From a virus: a stretch of DNA of 22,224 nucleotides. A program made the translations under genes and the position numbers. How positions within the stretch are numbered: the first letter of the stretch is position 1; each line of letters begins with the position of its first letter. Below, in pieces: positions 13,106 to 20,970 of the stretch. The DNA lies in the IMG/VR virus record IMGVR_UViG_3300006735_000297, positions 1 through 22,224 of that record, one strand, 5' to 3'. A model generated the notes under the pieces. It was not told where the DNA came from. It made no database searches and saw only the letters and a list, made by a program, of their open reading frames with translations.

Positions 13106-13676
13106 TAGATAACACGTCGCAAGGCACTTTATGGTCTTTAGAAAATTTATCTGCTAGAAAACCACTATAGGCTTTTATATATTCCTGCACATCTACTGCT
13201 TGTGAAGGATGAAGTTTTAGCAAATCATCGTTTAGTTTTTCACGCACATTTTCAAAAACGTCAATCAATAGTAAATTACCCATATAGATTTGTTCTAAAC
13301 AATAAAACAAAAGCTCAACACGGTCTGCTATTCGTATATATGTTTTTTCTTCATGTTGATCTTTTAAATCTGTAGGCCAACCCATTCTTTCTAAAAACCC
13401 TTCCTCTATCCATTCTAAAGTATCTTGAAGTCCAGGATGTTGCCATTTCACATTAGCAGGAACATCGCCTGTCACTATTTCTGGAACATCGTGACGAAGA
13501 GCGAATACTAAACAACTTCTTGATACACAGGGGAAAAGATCTAATAGGATCATAGCCACGCCCCAACTATGAGCTGCTATATTCTGTTCGTCTCCGTTCA
13601 TAGGTTTTATATGTAACCTACGGATACGTCCTGCCATGCGGTGATTATACACCGCTTCGCTTCGAGAATACTCCAT
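13098..13676 (-). CDS. HD-domain nucleotidase (YfbR-like)
   Basis: 192-aa HD-domain phosphohydrolase. Metal ligands of the superfamily are in place: H36 (IAAHSWGVA), H62-D63 (LRHDVPEIVTGDVPANVKW) and D118 (IRIADRVELL). E66 and D71 of the 'HD..E...GD.P' pattern also match YfbR-type 5'-deoxynucleotidases, which dephosphorylate dNMPs. The basic N-terminus (RRLHIKP) fits substrate phosphate binding. Related HD proteins in modified-DNA phages (for example the DatZ type) remove canonical nucleotides; here the target is unknown. It has its own start region with AAAGGTAGAAAG before the ATG, and lies next to the divergent SNF2-type helicase gene. Confidence 0.85.
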   Translation of the reverse strand: MEYSRSEAVYNHRMAGRIRRLHIKPMNGDEQNIAAHSWGVAMILLDLFPCVSRSCLVFALRHDVPEIVTGDVPANVKWQHPGLQDTLEWIEEGFLERMGWPTDLKDQHEEKTYIRIADRVELLFYCLEQIYMGNLLLIDVFENVREKLNDDLLKLHPSQAVDVQEYIKAYSGFLADKFSKDHKVPCDVLSIS

Positions 13677-13751
13677 TACTTTCTACCTTTCTATACTTTA
13701 CTCACCCAACATACTTTAGTATAAGTAATTGTAGAAAGATAGGAGAAAGTA
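13677..13751. promoter_or_regulatory. Divergent promoter region
   Basis: 75 bases between two divergent genes. On the minus strand TATACTAAAG matches the -10-like TATACTAATA found at 166-157. On the plus strand TAGTATAAG lies at the same place, in the palindrome ATACT-TT-AGTAT (13711-13722). The TATACTTTA-type sequence occurs twice. Both genes have purine-rich SDs (AGGAG six bases before the plus ATG). The shared palindrome could couple both promoters to one regulator, perhaps the HTH protein at 15185-15403. Confidence 0.45.
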
Positions 13752-15197
13752 ATGTATAATTTCAAATTTAAAACGAAACCTTATGACCATCAATTAAAGG
13801 CGTTAGAAAACTCTTGGCAAAAAGAAGAGTTCGCATTGTTGATGGATATGGGTACTGGCAAGTCTAAAGTCTTAATAGATACGATAGCTGCACTTTATGA
13901 CGCAGGTAAAATAGATTCAGCTGTAATTTTTGCTCCGAAAGGGGTATATAAAAATTGGGTAGCTAAAGAGCTTCCTGCGCACATGCCAGAGCATATTGAA
14001 TGTAATATAGCTTATTGGGCTTCGCCTCTTACGGTAGCTCATAAGGACTCTATAAGAGCGATATGGATTCCAAATTATGACCTTCATATATTTGTTATGA
14101 ACATAGAGGCTTTATCCAGCGGTAAAGCAGAAGAGGTCGTAACTAAATTTATTAGAAGTCATCAAGGGAAAACTTTAATCGCTATAGATGAATCTACTGT
14201 TATAAAAAATCATAGTGCTAAAAGAACTAAGGCTTCGATAAGAGTATCTAAAACGGCAAAATATAAACGAATATTAACAGGTTCTCCAATTACTAAATCT
14301 CCTCTAGATCTTTACTCTCAGTTTTTATTCTTAAATGAAGAGCTACTAGGGTTTAGATCTTATTATGCATTCTGTAGTAGATATGCTGACATGGTCAGAA
14401 GAACATCTAGTTCACATAGTTATAATCAAATATTGGGATTTAGAAACTTGGAAGAATTAACCGAATCAATACAGCCTTTTTCTTATAGAGTTACGAAAGA
14501 TGAGTGTTTAGATCTACCTGATAAAAACTATATAAAAAGATCTATAGAACTAACACCCGAACAAAAGAAAATGTACAATCAAATGAAAAAGACTGCTGTA
14601 GCTTTACTGGACGATATGGAAATGGTTACAGCTAACGCAGTGATTACTCAGCTTCTTAGGCTACATCAAATAAGTTGCGGTTTTGTAAACACTGACGACG
14701 GTAATCTTGTTCGTTTTAAAAATAATAGAATGTCAGAATTACTTTCCATACTCGAAGAAGTAGACGGTAAAGTAATCATATGGGCTAATTACCGACACGA
14801 TATTATGGCGATCGAAATGGAACTTGCAAGAGCTTATGGTCCAAGTTCCGTAGCTACTTATTTTGGAGACACAGACGGAGAAGCAAGACAAGATATTGTT
14901 GAGCGTTTTCAAACGAGTGAAGATCTAAGGTTCTTTATAGGACAACCTAGAACTGGTGGATACGGTCTCACGCTTACAGCAGCAAAAACTGTAATTTATT
15001 ATAGTAATAGTTACGATCTTGAAGTAAGGTTGCAATCAGAAGACAGAGCGCACAGAATAGGGCAAACTTCTTCTGTTACCTACATAGACATCGTTGCTGA
15101 AAAAACAGTAGATGAAAAAATAGTTACTGCATTGCGAAAGAAGATAAATATCGCAACACAAGTTCTTGGAGAAAACTGGAAAAAATGGTTGATCTGA
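13752..15197 (+). CDS. SNF2-type superfamily 2 helicase
   Basis: 481-aa SF2 helicase of the SNF2 group. Motifs: Q-like 'YDHQLKALE' (11-19), Walker A MGTGKS (33-38), Walker B IDEST (145-149), motif III TGSP (176-179), and the C-terminal lobe with motif V-like RTGGYGLTLTAAK and motif VI SEDRAHRIGQT. DEST instead of DEAH and no extra domain suit phage-encoded members of roughly 450-500 aa. It might remodel DNA-protein complexes, help recombination or replication start. It is one of only two plus-strand genes and starts with AGGAG upstream of ATG 13752. Its last 13 bases overlap the HTH gene, so both are coupled. Confidence 0.9.
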   Translation: MYNFKFKTKPYDHQLKALENSWQKEEFALLMDMGTGKSKVLIDTIAALYDAGKIDSAVIFAPKGVYKNWVAKELPAHMPEHIECNIAYWASPLTVAHKDSIRAIWIPNYDLHIFVMNIEALSSGKAEEVVTKFIRSHQGKTLIAIDESTVIKNHSAKRTKASIRVSKTAKYKRILTGSPITKSPLDLYSQFLFLNEELLGFRSYYAFCSRYADMVRRTSSSHSYNQILGFRNLEELTESIQPFSYRVTKDECLDLPDKNYIKRSIELTPEQKKMYNQMKKTAVALLDDMEMVTANAVITQLLRLHQISCGFVNTDDGNLVRFKNNRMSELLSILEEVDGKVIIWANYRHDIMAIEMELARAYGPSSVATYFGDTDGEARQDIVERFQTSEDLRFFIGQPRTGGYGLTLTAAKTVIYYSNSYDLEVRLQSEDRAHRIGQTSSVTYIDIVAEKTVDEKIVTALRKKINIATQVLGENWKKWLI

Positions 15198-15403
15198 TTG
15201 AAGAATTTAAGACTTTACGAAAAAAATCTGGTTTAAGTCAAAAACAAGTTACCGATGACACTGGAGTTAGTGTAATCACGGTATATACTTGGGAGGCTAA
15301 ACAGAGACAGCCCACTCTTTCTAATTTTAATAAGGTACTAGAAACAATGGGCTACGAGCTTACTATTCAGCCAAAGACCTCATACGATCCACCAAACGTC
15401 TAG
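15185..15403 (+). CDS. Cro/CI-type helix-turn-helix protein
   Basis: 72-aa protein with an XRE-family HTH: helices at about 3-14 (LIEEFKTLRKKSG), 17-25 (LSQKQVTDD), recognition helix 28-36 (VSVITVYTW), then QRQPTLSNFNKVLETMGYEL. No C-terminal oligomerisation or peptidase domain. It may regulate transcription of the helicase/HD divergent region or an early/late switch. ATG 15185 overlaps the helicase end by 13 bases, with AGAAAAC upstream only a weak SD, so it depends on helicase translation. Its 3' end overlaps the opposite endolysin gene by 41 bases, so the two transcripts are antisense. Confidence 0.85.
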   Translation: MVDLIEEFKTLRKKSGLSQKQVTDDTGVSVITVYTWEAKQRQPTLSNFNKVLETMGYELTIQPKTSYDPPNV

Positions 15404-15809
15404 CTCGATTTGGTACTTGAGTATACCACTTTGAGTCTACCATTTCATCTGCGGCTTTATCCCAATCTCTAGCATCAACCCCTGCTTTCATGCCTTTAAA
15501 TTTAGACAATCTTGGTCTGCCCATATTGAACATCATGTTACAAATGATGTGTTGTGCTTCTTCTGGTAAGTCTTCAAAATCTTCATAAAGAACTTTGCAC
15601 TCATCAATAGTTACTGCCATGTCTAAAGAAAATAACTTTTTGACACGCTCTTGTTCTACTACTGTTCCAACAGGCTTACCATATTCTTCATCAGACTCGG
15701 TAATTAAATGTCCAATACCGCAAGTTGGTAAGCCAAGATGATCTAGATAGACCTCATACTTACAACCTTCGTCTTCAGCTATTTCTTCTCTTAATCTATC
15801 TTTGTTCAT
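15363..15809 (-). CDS. GH24 endolysin (T4-type lysozyme)
   Basis: 148-aa peptidoglycan muramidase. The catalytic triad of the family is spaced as in T4 lysozyme: E14 (DEG), D23 (YLD), T29 (PTCGIGH), i.e. E-x8-D-x5-T. The C-terminal half has the usual helix bundle ('AQHIICNMMFNMGRPRLSKF', then WYTQVPNRARRL). No signal peptide: it needs a holin, which lies directly upstream (four-base overlap, ATGA type). Transcribed minus; its 3' end is inside the HTH gene. Confidence 0.92.
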   Translation of the reverse strand: MNKDRLREEIAEDEGCKYEVYLDHLGLPTCGIGHLITESDEEYGKPVGTVVEQERVKKLFSLDMAVTIDECKVLYEDFEDLPEEAQHIICNMMFNMGRPRLSKFKGMKAGVDARDWDKAADEMVDSKWYTQVPNRARRLVDRMRSLAE

Positions 15810-16183
15810 TTTTTAAATCCTTTTAATCCACGAATACCAAAACTTGCACCTATCGAGGCGTACATCGCCCACTGGAACCATTCTGGTGTACGCGACAAAG
15901 CTGCAAAACCGTCCTCAACATATGGTTGAGTAAATGGAATGAAACACATTCCAATTATGACGATAAAGAGGATTGTCCACGCCTCGTCTTTCCATGAGTT
16001 ATCTGACGCTTGCGCCATAATTTTTTCCCAGCCAGCTTCGTGTGTTGCGGCTGTAACCATAACTTGTGCCTCTGCTTCAGCGCGAGCTTTAGCTACTGCG
16101 CCCTTGGCCTTAGTTTGCTCAACTTTTGATTCCATCCACGACCCAGCAAGATTCGCTATTGGTCCTATAAGAGCCTGTATCAT
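15806..16183 (-). CDS. Holin of the three-TM GTA type
   Basis: 125-aa membrane protein. The N-terminus 'IQALIGPIANLAGSWMESK' is a hydrophobic to amphipathic helix, followed by a charged KAKGAVAKARAEAEA stretch and 'WEKIMAQASDNSWKDEAWT'. Two TM helices are at about 69-84 (ILFIVIIGMCFIPF) and 104-120 (FQWAMYASIGASFGIRG). The order matches the 'Holin of 3TMs, gene-transfer release' family found in alphaproteobacterial phages and GTAs. It forms pores in the inner membrane and times endolysin release. It overlaps the endolysin by four bases and the 72-aa gene upstream by four bases. Confidence 0.85.
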   Translation of the reverse strand: MIQALIGPIANLAGSWMESKVEQTKAKGAVAKARAEAEAQVMVTAATHEAGWEKIMAQASDNSWKDEAWTILFIVIIGMCFIPFTQPYVEDGFAALSRTPEWFQWAMYASIGASFGIRGLKGFKK

Positions 16184-16398
16184 TCTATTATCCTTACAAT
16201 ATAGTTTGAACCATCATCATTCTTCTCAATCACAACTGTTTTGTTTTCACAAGCATACCTGACAGATGTTGATTTTTTGTATAGGTTTCTTTCTATCTTT
16301 CGTTTGGTCTTAAGACATTTAGATATTTTTTCAAATGCCGTATGTTCTGCAACATCACCGCCCATATAGAGTATCAATGTGATTGTTTCAGTTACCAC
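16180..16398 (-). CDS. Hypothetical small protein, 72 aa
   Basis: Not recognised. The first 15 residues are hydrophobic (TETITLILYMGGDVAEH), possibly a short export or membrane signal, and the rest is basic (KTKRKIERNLYKKS) with two Cys (C28, C50) and a strand-rich end (TVVIEKNDDGSNYIVRIIE). It lies between the TM-coiled-coil protein and the holin, with overlaps of 11 and four bases. It may belong to the lysis block, but no holin, antiholin or spanin feature is clear. Confidence 0.55.
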   Translation of the reverse strand: MVTETITLILYMGGDVAEHTAFEKISKCLKTKRKIERNLYKKSTSVRYACENKTVVIEKNDDGSNYIVRIIE

Positions 16399-16792
16399 GT
16401 TGTCCGTTCCTCATTTTTTCTATCTGTTCTTCAATATTAGTTAATCGTTTCTCATAGAAATCTAATGTTAGCTTTTGTTGTTGGTCATGGGGCGCACGAC
16501 CTTCATCAATTTGTTCTTGCAGTTTTGCAAGCTGCTCAGACAAATGTTCTATTAACATAAACTGCTCTGAGTCTGCTGGCAACGAACCAGCTTCACCTCT
16601 AGGCCACTTAATACGAAACTCTGTATTCTGTTCCAGGTCTGCTTCTATCAAGATAATTGTATTCTCTATACTATTTAATCTTTCTATGATTCCAAAATAA
16701 GCCCAAGTGCCAATGGCGGCCCCAACTACCATCGCAATTAAGTTGCGAATAGGCATGGATAATTCAGTATTCTCATTTAGTTTGGTTGCCAC
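16388..16792 (-). CDS. Membrane-anchored coiled-coil protein, 134 aa
   Basis: One TM helix (about 14-36, IRNLIAMVVGAAIGTWAYF) follows a short N-terminus. Then comes a helix, a 'NTEFRIKWPRGEAGSLPADSEQ' turn with WPRGE, and a Gln/Glu-rich coiled coil. The type (N-terminal TM, periplasmic coiled coil) recalls i-spanins, but the WPRGE segment is not a spanin mark and no partner lipoprotein is seen. Similar sequences exist in marine phages, from memory, without function. It begins one base beyond the 76-aa gene stop and overlaps it by one base. Confidence 0.6.
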   Translation of the reverse strand: MATKLNENTELSMPIRNLIAMVVGAAIGTWAYFGIIERLNSIENTIILIEADLEQNTEFRIKWPRGEAGSLPADSEQFMLIEHLSEQLAKLQEQIDEGRAPHDQQQKLTLDFYEKRLTNIEEQIEKMRNGQRGN

Positions 16793-17022
16793 TACTCAAC
16801 ACCTAGAACTTTTGACAACCCAAAAACTTCAAGCATTATAAAAGTAAAGAAAAGCAATAAGATTGAACCAGCTATTAATTTACCACTAAAATTAGTAGAC
16901 CCTATTTTTATAGCTACAAACTCATTACCAAGTATACGCAAAACGAGTTCAAAACTATTTTGACCAACATTAACAGAAACAGTCTTTTTCTTTTCTTCAG
17001 TCACAGCTTTCTTTTCCCGCAC
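16792..17022 (-). CDS. Small one-TM protein, 76 aa
   Basis: Basic N-terminus (KKAVTEEKKKTVSVNVG) and a strand-rich middle, then a single TM helix of about 19 residues (LIAGSILLLFFTFIMLEVF). Not recognised. The protein is probably in the inner membrane with the N-terminus in the cytoplasm. It overlaps the 74-aa gene by 26 bases, a long overlap for this genome, and shares the lysis block. Confidence 0.55.
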   Translation of the reverse strand: MREKKAVTEEKKKTVSVNVGQNSFELVLRILGNEFVAIKIGSTNFSGKLIAGSILLLFFTFIMLEVFGLSKVLGVE

Positions 17023-17221
17023 ACTCTTCTGGAAAACAATGCGCCATCATTCGATAATATTTATTTTCGTACGTTGCTTCCCACATATCTTCATCTATAA
17101 GGTAGACACATTGTTCTTCTGTCATTACTTGCTGCAGAACTATTTGATTACCAATATACTCCCAGTCGATACCGTTGTTGCCCCACATAGTTATTACTAA
17201 TAGGAACCCTTTATCCATCAT
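16997..17221 (-). CDS. Small protein with possible export signal, 74 aa
   Basis: Not recognised. A lysine near the N-terminus followed by GFLLVITMW might be a weak signal. The rest has four Cys (C38, C62, C67, C73), acidic residues and many aromatic residues, as expected for a small periplasmic or secreted protein with disulphides. ATG at 17221 overlaps the EF-hand gene by four bases (ATGA). A second ATG directly follows the first. Confidence 0.5.
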   Translation of the reverse strand: MMDKGFLLVITMWGNNGIDWEYIGNQIVLQQVMTEEQCVYLIDEDMWEATYENKYYRMMAHCFPEECAGKESCD

Positions 17222-17535
17222 TTTTTCGCCATATAAGCCTGTGCGCCAAAATAAAACCCTACAATAGATGCTTGACTAAGAAATAGCATATCACTTAAAC
17301 TAGCTAAAAACTCTAATCTCTTTTCTGGTATCCATGGTACAAGTGGCAAAAGTGCGAAACCAACCATACTAGCCACAGCAACCCAAGCCATTCGCTTTTG
17401 AGCATCAGCTTTCTCCTCTCGGAGTTCTAACTCAAGCATATCTTTAGAATGAGCGATCTCTTTGTCAGTTACAACACCGTCGTCATCTAAATCAAATTTA
17501 TTAAATCTAGAATCTTTTTCTAATTTTTTAGACAT
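17218..17535 (-). CDS. EF-hand protein with two TM helices, 105 aa
   Basis: A complete EF-hand loop lies at residues 15-26, DLDDDGVVTDKE: D15, D17, D19, G20 and E26 in the 1-3-5-6-12 positions. It is flanked by helices (KLEKDSRFNKF; IAHSKDMLELELREE). Two TM helices follow (about 49-70 and 76-98), with WVAVASMVGFALLPLVPWIP and a second helix containing LFLSQASIVGFYFG. Calcium-binding by the loop is predicted from the consensus. A two-TM phage protein in this place could be a holin or antiholin; a calcium link is speculation. It begins two bases after the 162-aa gene stop. Confidence 0.75.
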   Translation of the reverse strand: MSKKLEKDSRFNKFDLDDDGVVTDKEIAHSKDMLELELREEKADAQKRMAWVAVASMVGFALLPLVPWIPEKRLEFLASLSDMLFLSQASIVGFYFGAQAYMAKK

Positions 17536-17536
17536 A

Positions 17537-18025
17537 TTAATTTTTCGCTACTGAAATCATCATAAACAAGAATAACCCAACTACTACCATTACCAAAGCA
17601 AATATACCGACTCCTAGTTTTATGTTTTCTTCTAGTTCTCTAGCCTTTTTCATTTGTTCTCTATGTGCAGCTGCTGCAGCCTCTTTTGCTTCTCTTATTC
17701 TTCTTGCTCGTTCATCCACAATAGATCTCCATGTACCATGACCAAACCGCATATCAACCATAGTGGCTATTTCTTGCATCTGTTCTTGAGCTAATTTAGC
17801 GTCTATTATTTCTTGAGCGACATTTTTAATGCCAAACTGGTCTCCAACAGATTGTCCTGATTTTTGATTACGTTTTTGCTGAACTTGTTTTTCACCTTCA
17901 AACAAGTTGTCAATATAATGTGCAATGTCCGATACATCATTAGCTGTGCCAATCGCTGACTTTAGACCATCGACAGCTGCTTTAAATAAAGAGATACCAG
18001 CAAGTGCGGTAGAAATAGGTTCCAT
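17537..18025 (-). CDS. C-terminally membrane-anchored phage protein, 162 aa
   Basis: The N-terminus is mildly hydrophobic (PISTALAGISLFKAAVDGLK), a helical middle carries many Q, K and E, and a conserved-looking 'FGHGTWRSIVDERARRIREA' lies at about 93-112. A TM helix sits at about 137-158 (LGVGIFALVMVVVGLFLFMM). From memory, marine podo- and myophages have proteins of this plan ('xxQYGPxxWxxIxxxE...IRxxR' then a C-terminal TM) close to structural and lysis genes. Function unknown. It lies three bases from the 979-aa gene, and probably belongs to the virion or the lysis unit. Confidence 0.6.
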   Translation of the reverse strand: MEPISTALAGISLFKAAVDGLKSAIGTANDVSDIAHYIDNLFEGEKQVQQKRNQKSGQSVGDQFGIKNVAQEIIDAKLAQEQMQEIATMVDMRFGHGTWRSIVDERARRIREAKEAAAAAHREQMKKARELEENIKLGVGIFALVMVVVGLFLFMMISVAKN

Positions 18026-18028
18026 GTA

Positions 18029-20968
18029 TCATCTATTCCCCGCTTCTAATTCTTGTAAAATTGCTCTTGCGTTTCCAGGTTTATCTATTGTTTGATTATC
18101 ATCAATAGGGTAATCGTATCTTCCAAAAAGAACACGTCCTATAGTTTTTTCAAGCTCAGAGGATAAAGGTGACTTCATAGAGGCTTTAGCTGCTTCCGCC
18201 ATTGCTCTAGGGTTTGCAAGAGCCGTGGTTAAAGCATCTTCCTTTACGTTCCCTCGAACTTTATTAAAGGCTGTTAGAAAGCGTCCAGGACGGGTAAACA
18301 GACCAACGTAGCTTCTTATAAGACCTGTTAAAATATCACCTTCTTTTCTTGCCCCACGTGTCGGAACATCTGTAAGAGCCGCTTCAGTTGCGTCAACTAC
18401 AGTACGAAGATTTTGTACATACTCTTGACCAAATAAAGTAGATAATTTATCTTTATTTCCGTCTATATACTCGCGCATAGCAACAGGATCCATGACCTCT
18501 CGACCATTGACTGTTTTAGTTCTTCCTGCGGCAGGGTTCCATATATCTTTATAGACGAAGGCTTTATAGGTATCCAAAAGTTCTGGAGACTCACGAAGTA
18601 ATAGATGAACTTGATCGAATTTAGAAAACCTATCTGCTTTCCAAGTATTTTCAAATATTGTTTCTGGCTCTACAGCTTTACCGCCTCCTAAATCAAACTG
18701 ACGGTTTATTTTATCAAGGGTAGCTTTTTGTCTAGCCTGAACTTGAATAACTTGCTCTGAGAACTCTGAAGCTGAACCAAGAGCAGCTCTTTCGCCTTGA
18801 GATAAATAAGTATCCATTACCGCGCCATACTCGTCTATAAAACGATTATGAGCAGCAACATCTATTTTTTGTATCTGACCACGACTATCTCTTTTTACTA
18901 CTGTGTCTTGCCATTTTTTACGAACAGCCGCACCCACATCATAATACAAACTAGCATTAACAGGAGTTTTAAGTTCAGACGCTATGTCAAGAACAGCCGT
19001 TTTTCCTGTTCGATCCTTTTGAAATAATAGATTCCAAGCGGCTTCAGGATTTTTAGCATTGCGTAATTTAGCAACAGCTGAAAGTTGTGTATTTCTAAAT
19101 TTCCTAGAAAAGTCTGCAAACGAATCATCTAATACTTTTAATTCATCGGCTAACCCTGCCTGAGCATCTTTACGAGAGATAACACGACTACGGGCTTTTT
19201 CTAAAGCATCTACCATTTTTGATAATGTTTCAGGATAAGGAGCGTCTTCCCCTGTCAGTGTCTTTTTATATGCTTGTCTTTCAAGTCTTCTAAGGTCTCT
19301 AATATTTTCATTAATAGTACGGAGCGATACATTTTTTACTGAAATCGCTCCGCCTTTTTCTCCTGTTACAAAGTTGTCGTAAACTTTATTTACGACTTTA
19401 CGTTCTGCGTCATTTAAAAAAGGTCTATCAGCAAAAGTTTTACGAATATCTGCAGCAATACGTGCCGCTTCACTTGGCTTTATTCCGCCTTTACCAACAA
19501 TAACAGAATCCACACTAATACCAGTTGAATTAGACCAACGACTAAATAAATCCTCGTATTGTTTACCAATAGCAGCACTAGCATTTTCATAAGACTTTCC
19601 GATAGCTTCTTTAGCAGCGTTACCAATAGAAGAAGCATCAGCCACACTAGATGGTAAATTAACTGCGTCATCTATAGCTTTTTCGACATTCATTAAAGCG
19701 TCATCAGTAAGAACTTTCGTTTGCGCAGTTTGAACATTTAAACGAGTAGTCGCTTCTTCTTGTATACTTTCGCCTAAACGAAGACGTTCTACTTCGCCCA
19801 TACGAGCAGCTTGTCCTTCAACTCCTATGGGCATAGGAGCTTCTTGCGTAGCCTCTTTAACAGCTTTTTCAGCGGTAAGCGCGGCTGTTCTACTAGGCGT
19901 TAATACTGCTTCAGCTGTTTCTCGAGAAGGAGAAGTAGCTATTATAGCTTCACGTTCAGCAAGTTCTGTTGCTGCTGCTTGCATTGCACCCGCTTCAGCA
20001 GATCCAACTTCTTTTGATGCTGCTTCTAAAACTTGAGCAGAAGAAGGAGTGATACCTTTTTCCGTTGCCATTTTACCAGCAGGAGAGGCCATATATTTAT
20101 CATAGGCTCTAATAAATGTAGCTTCGTCAATATCAAAACTAAATTTCGGACTAGCTAAACCCACCGCCCTAAAAACAGGTTTTAATATTTTAAACGCAGC
20201 TGCACCACCTACGCCAAAAATAGCACTTAATTTTCCTTCTTGAATCGCTTGTTGTACGATTTGTTCATCACCAATTTCTTGAGGCAAATATCCTTGTAAT
20301 TGAGCAAATTTTAATCGTGCCATAGAGGAAACTGCTGCAGCAATAGAAGCAGCAGCAATAGAGGGTACACCTGTTTGACCAACTCCTGGAGTGAGTGCAG
20401 CTAAAGACCCTGCTGTAACTTCACTAACTATTGGTAAAATTGTATCGGCTGAAATATCCGCTAAATCTCCAGGAACATCCAAATAGTTTTCGAGAGTAGC
20501 AAAAGGATCAAGGACATTGTACTTACCTTCAAAGCGAGGGTCTTTAAATTCTAATTTACCACTTGATGGACCAATCCGAAGTCCAAGGTCATAAGAATCA
20601 TCTATCAGACCTTCATTTTTAAAATAACGCTGTAGATTAAATTCTATATTCTTTTTATTAAGCTCATCATCAAAAAGGCTAGTAGTGCTAATTTCAGCTC
20701 TTAATTTCGTAGGGATACCTTCGTTAAGGATTCCAGATTGTCGCGCAAGTTCAAATGCTGACGGTTCGTCTGGTTGACTACCGCTAGTTAATTCATCCTC
20801 TGGCATTAATGTTCCAGTAGGCGAAAACATGCCAGCTGTTCCCACTATGGCAGGACGTACCCCTGTTGCAGGAAGCCTTGCATTGACTTGTGGTAGAACA
20901 TTTGTCGAAGTAGCTTGTTGACTAGCTTGCATCAACCTTTGGTCAATAATATCGTCAAGCAGACCCAT
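18029..20968 (-). CDS. Large helical virion-type protein, 979 aa
   Basis: Probably a virion protein, internal or tail-associated. Residues 1-45 have a helical head; 130-175 hold 'LEFKDPRFEGKYNVLDPF' and a 'DLADISADTI' turn. Two Ala/Gly-rich hydrophobic stretches (about 179-215 and 247-270) could insert in membranes. Ala/Glu-rich coiled-coil helices cover about 295-430, and charged helices the rest. From memory, the 'LEFxDPRxxGKYxLVD...DxADI' pattern followed by a hydrophobic GAA-rich stretch occurs in structural proteins of marine phages. The size and hydrophobic centre suit an ejected internal protein of a podovirus. No enzymatic motif is seen. ATG 20968 has an AATAATT upstream, a poor SD, and lies three bases after the previous stop. 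Confidence 0.65.
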   Translation of the reverse strand: MGLLDDIIDQRLMQASQQATSTNVLPQVNARLPATGVRPAIVGTAGMFSPTGTLMPEDELTSGSQPDEPSAFELARQSGILNEGIPTKLRAEISTTSLFDDELNKKNIEFNLQRYFKNEGLIDDSYDLGLRIGPSSGKLEFKDPRFEGKYNVLDPFATLENYLDVPGDLADISADTILPIVSEVTAGSLAALTPGVGQTGVPSIAAASIAAAVSSMARLKFAQLQGYLPQEIGDEQIVQQAIQEGKLSAIFGVGGAAAFKILKPVFRAVGLASPKFSFDIDEATFIRAYDKYMASPAGKMATEKGITPSSAQVLEAASKEVGSAEAGAMQAAATELAEREAIIATSPSRETAEAVLTPSRTAALTAEKAVKEATQEAPMPIGVEGQAARMGEVERLRLGESIQEEATTRLNVQTAQTKVLTDDALMNVEKAIDDAVNLPSSVADASSIGNAAKEAIGKSYENASAAIGKQYEDLFSRWSNSTGISVDSVIVGKGGIKPSEAARIAADIRKTFADRPFLNDAERKVVNKVYDNFVTGEKGGAISVKNVSLRTINENIRDLRRLERQAYKKTLTGEDAPYPETLSKMVDALEKARSRVISRKDAQAGLADELKVLDDSFADFSRKFRNTQLSAVAKLRNAKNPEAAWNLLFQKDRTGKTAVLDIASELKTPVNASLYYDVGAAVRKKWQDTVVKRDSRGQIQKIDVAAHNRFIDEYGAVMDTYLSQGERAALGSASEFSEQVIQVQARQKATLDKINRQFDLGGGKAVEPETIFENTWKADRFSKFDQVHLLLRESPELLDTYKAFVYKDIWNPAAGRTKTVNGREVMDPVAMREYIDGNKDKLSTLFGQEYVQNLRTVVDATEAALTDVPTRGARKEGDILTGLIRSYVGLFTRPGRFLTAFNKVRGNVKEDALTTALANPRAMAEAAKASMKSPLSSELEKTIGRVLFGRYDYPIDDNQTIDKPGNARAILQELEAGNR

Positions 20969-20970
20969 AA

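Noticed and set aside
141-13751. tRNA genes in the intergenic gaps
   Set aside because: The gaps at 141-537, 1205-1343, 7498-7605 and 13677-13751 hold no GTTCRANYC T-loop paired with an acceptor stem.
18463-20036. Shorter frames inside the 979-aa gene on both strands
   Set aside because: They are shadows of a long, continuous coding frame, and have low-complexity translations without SD sequences.
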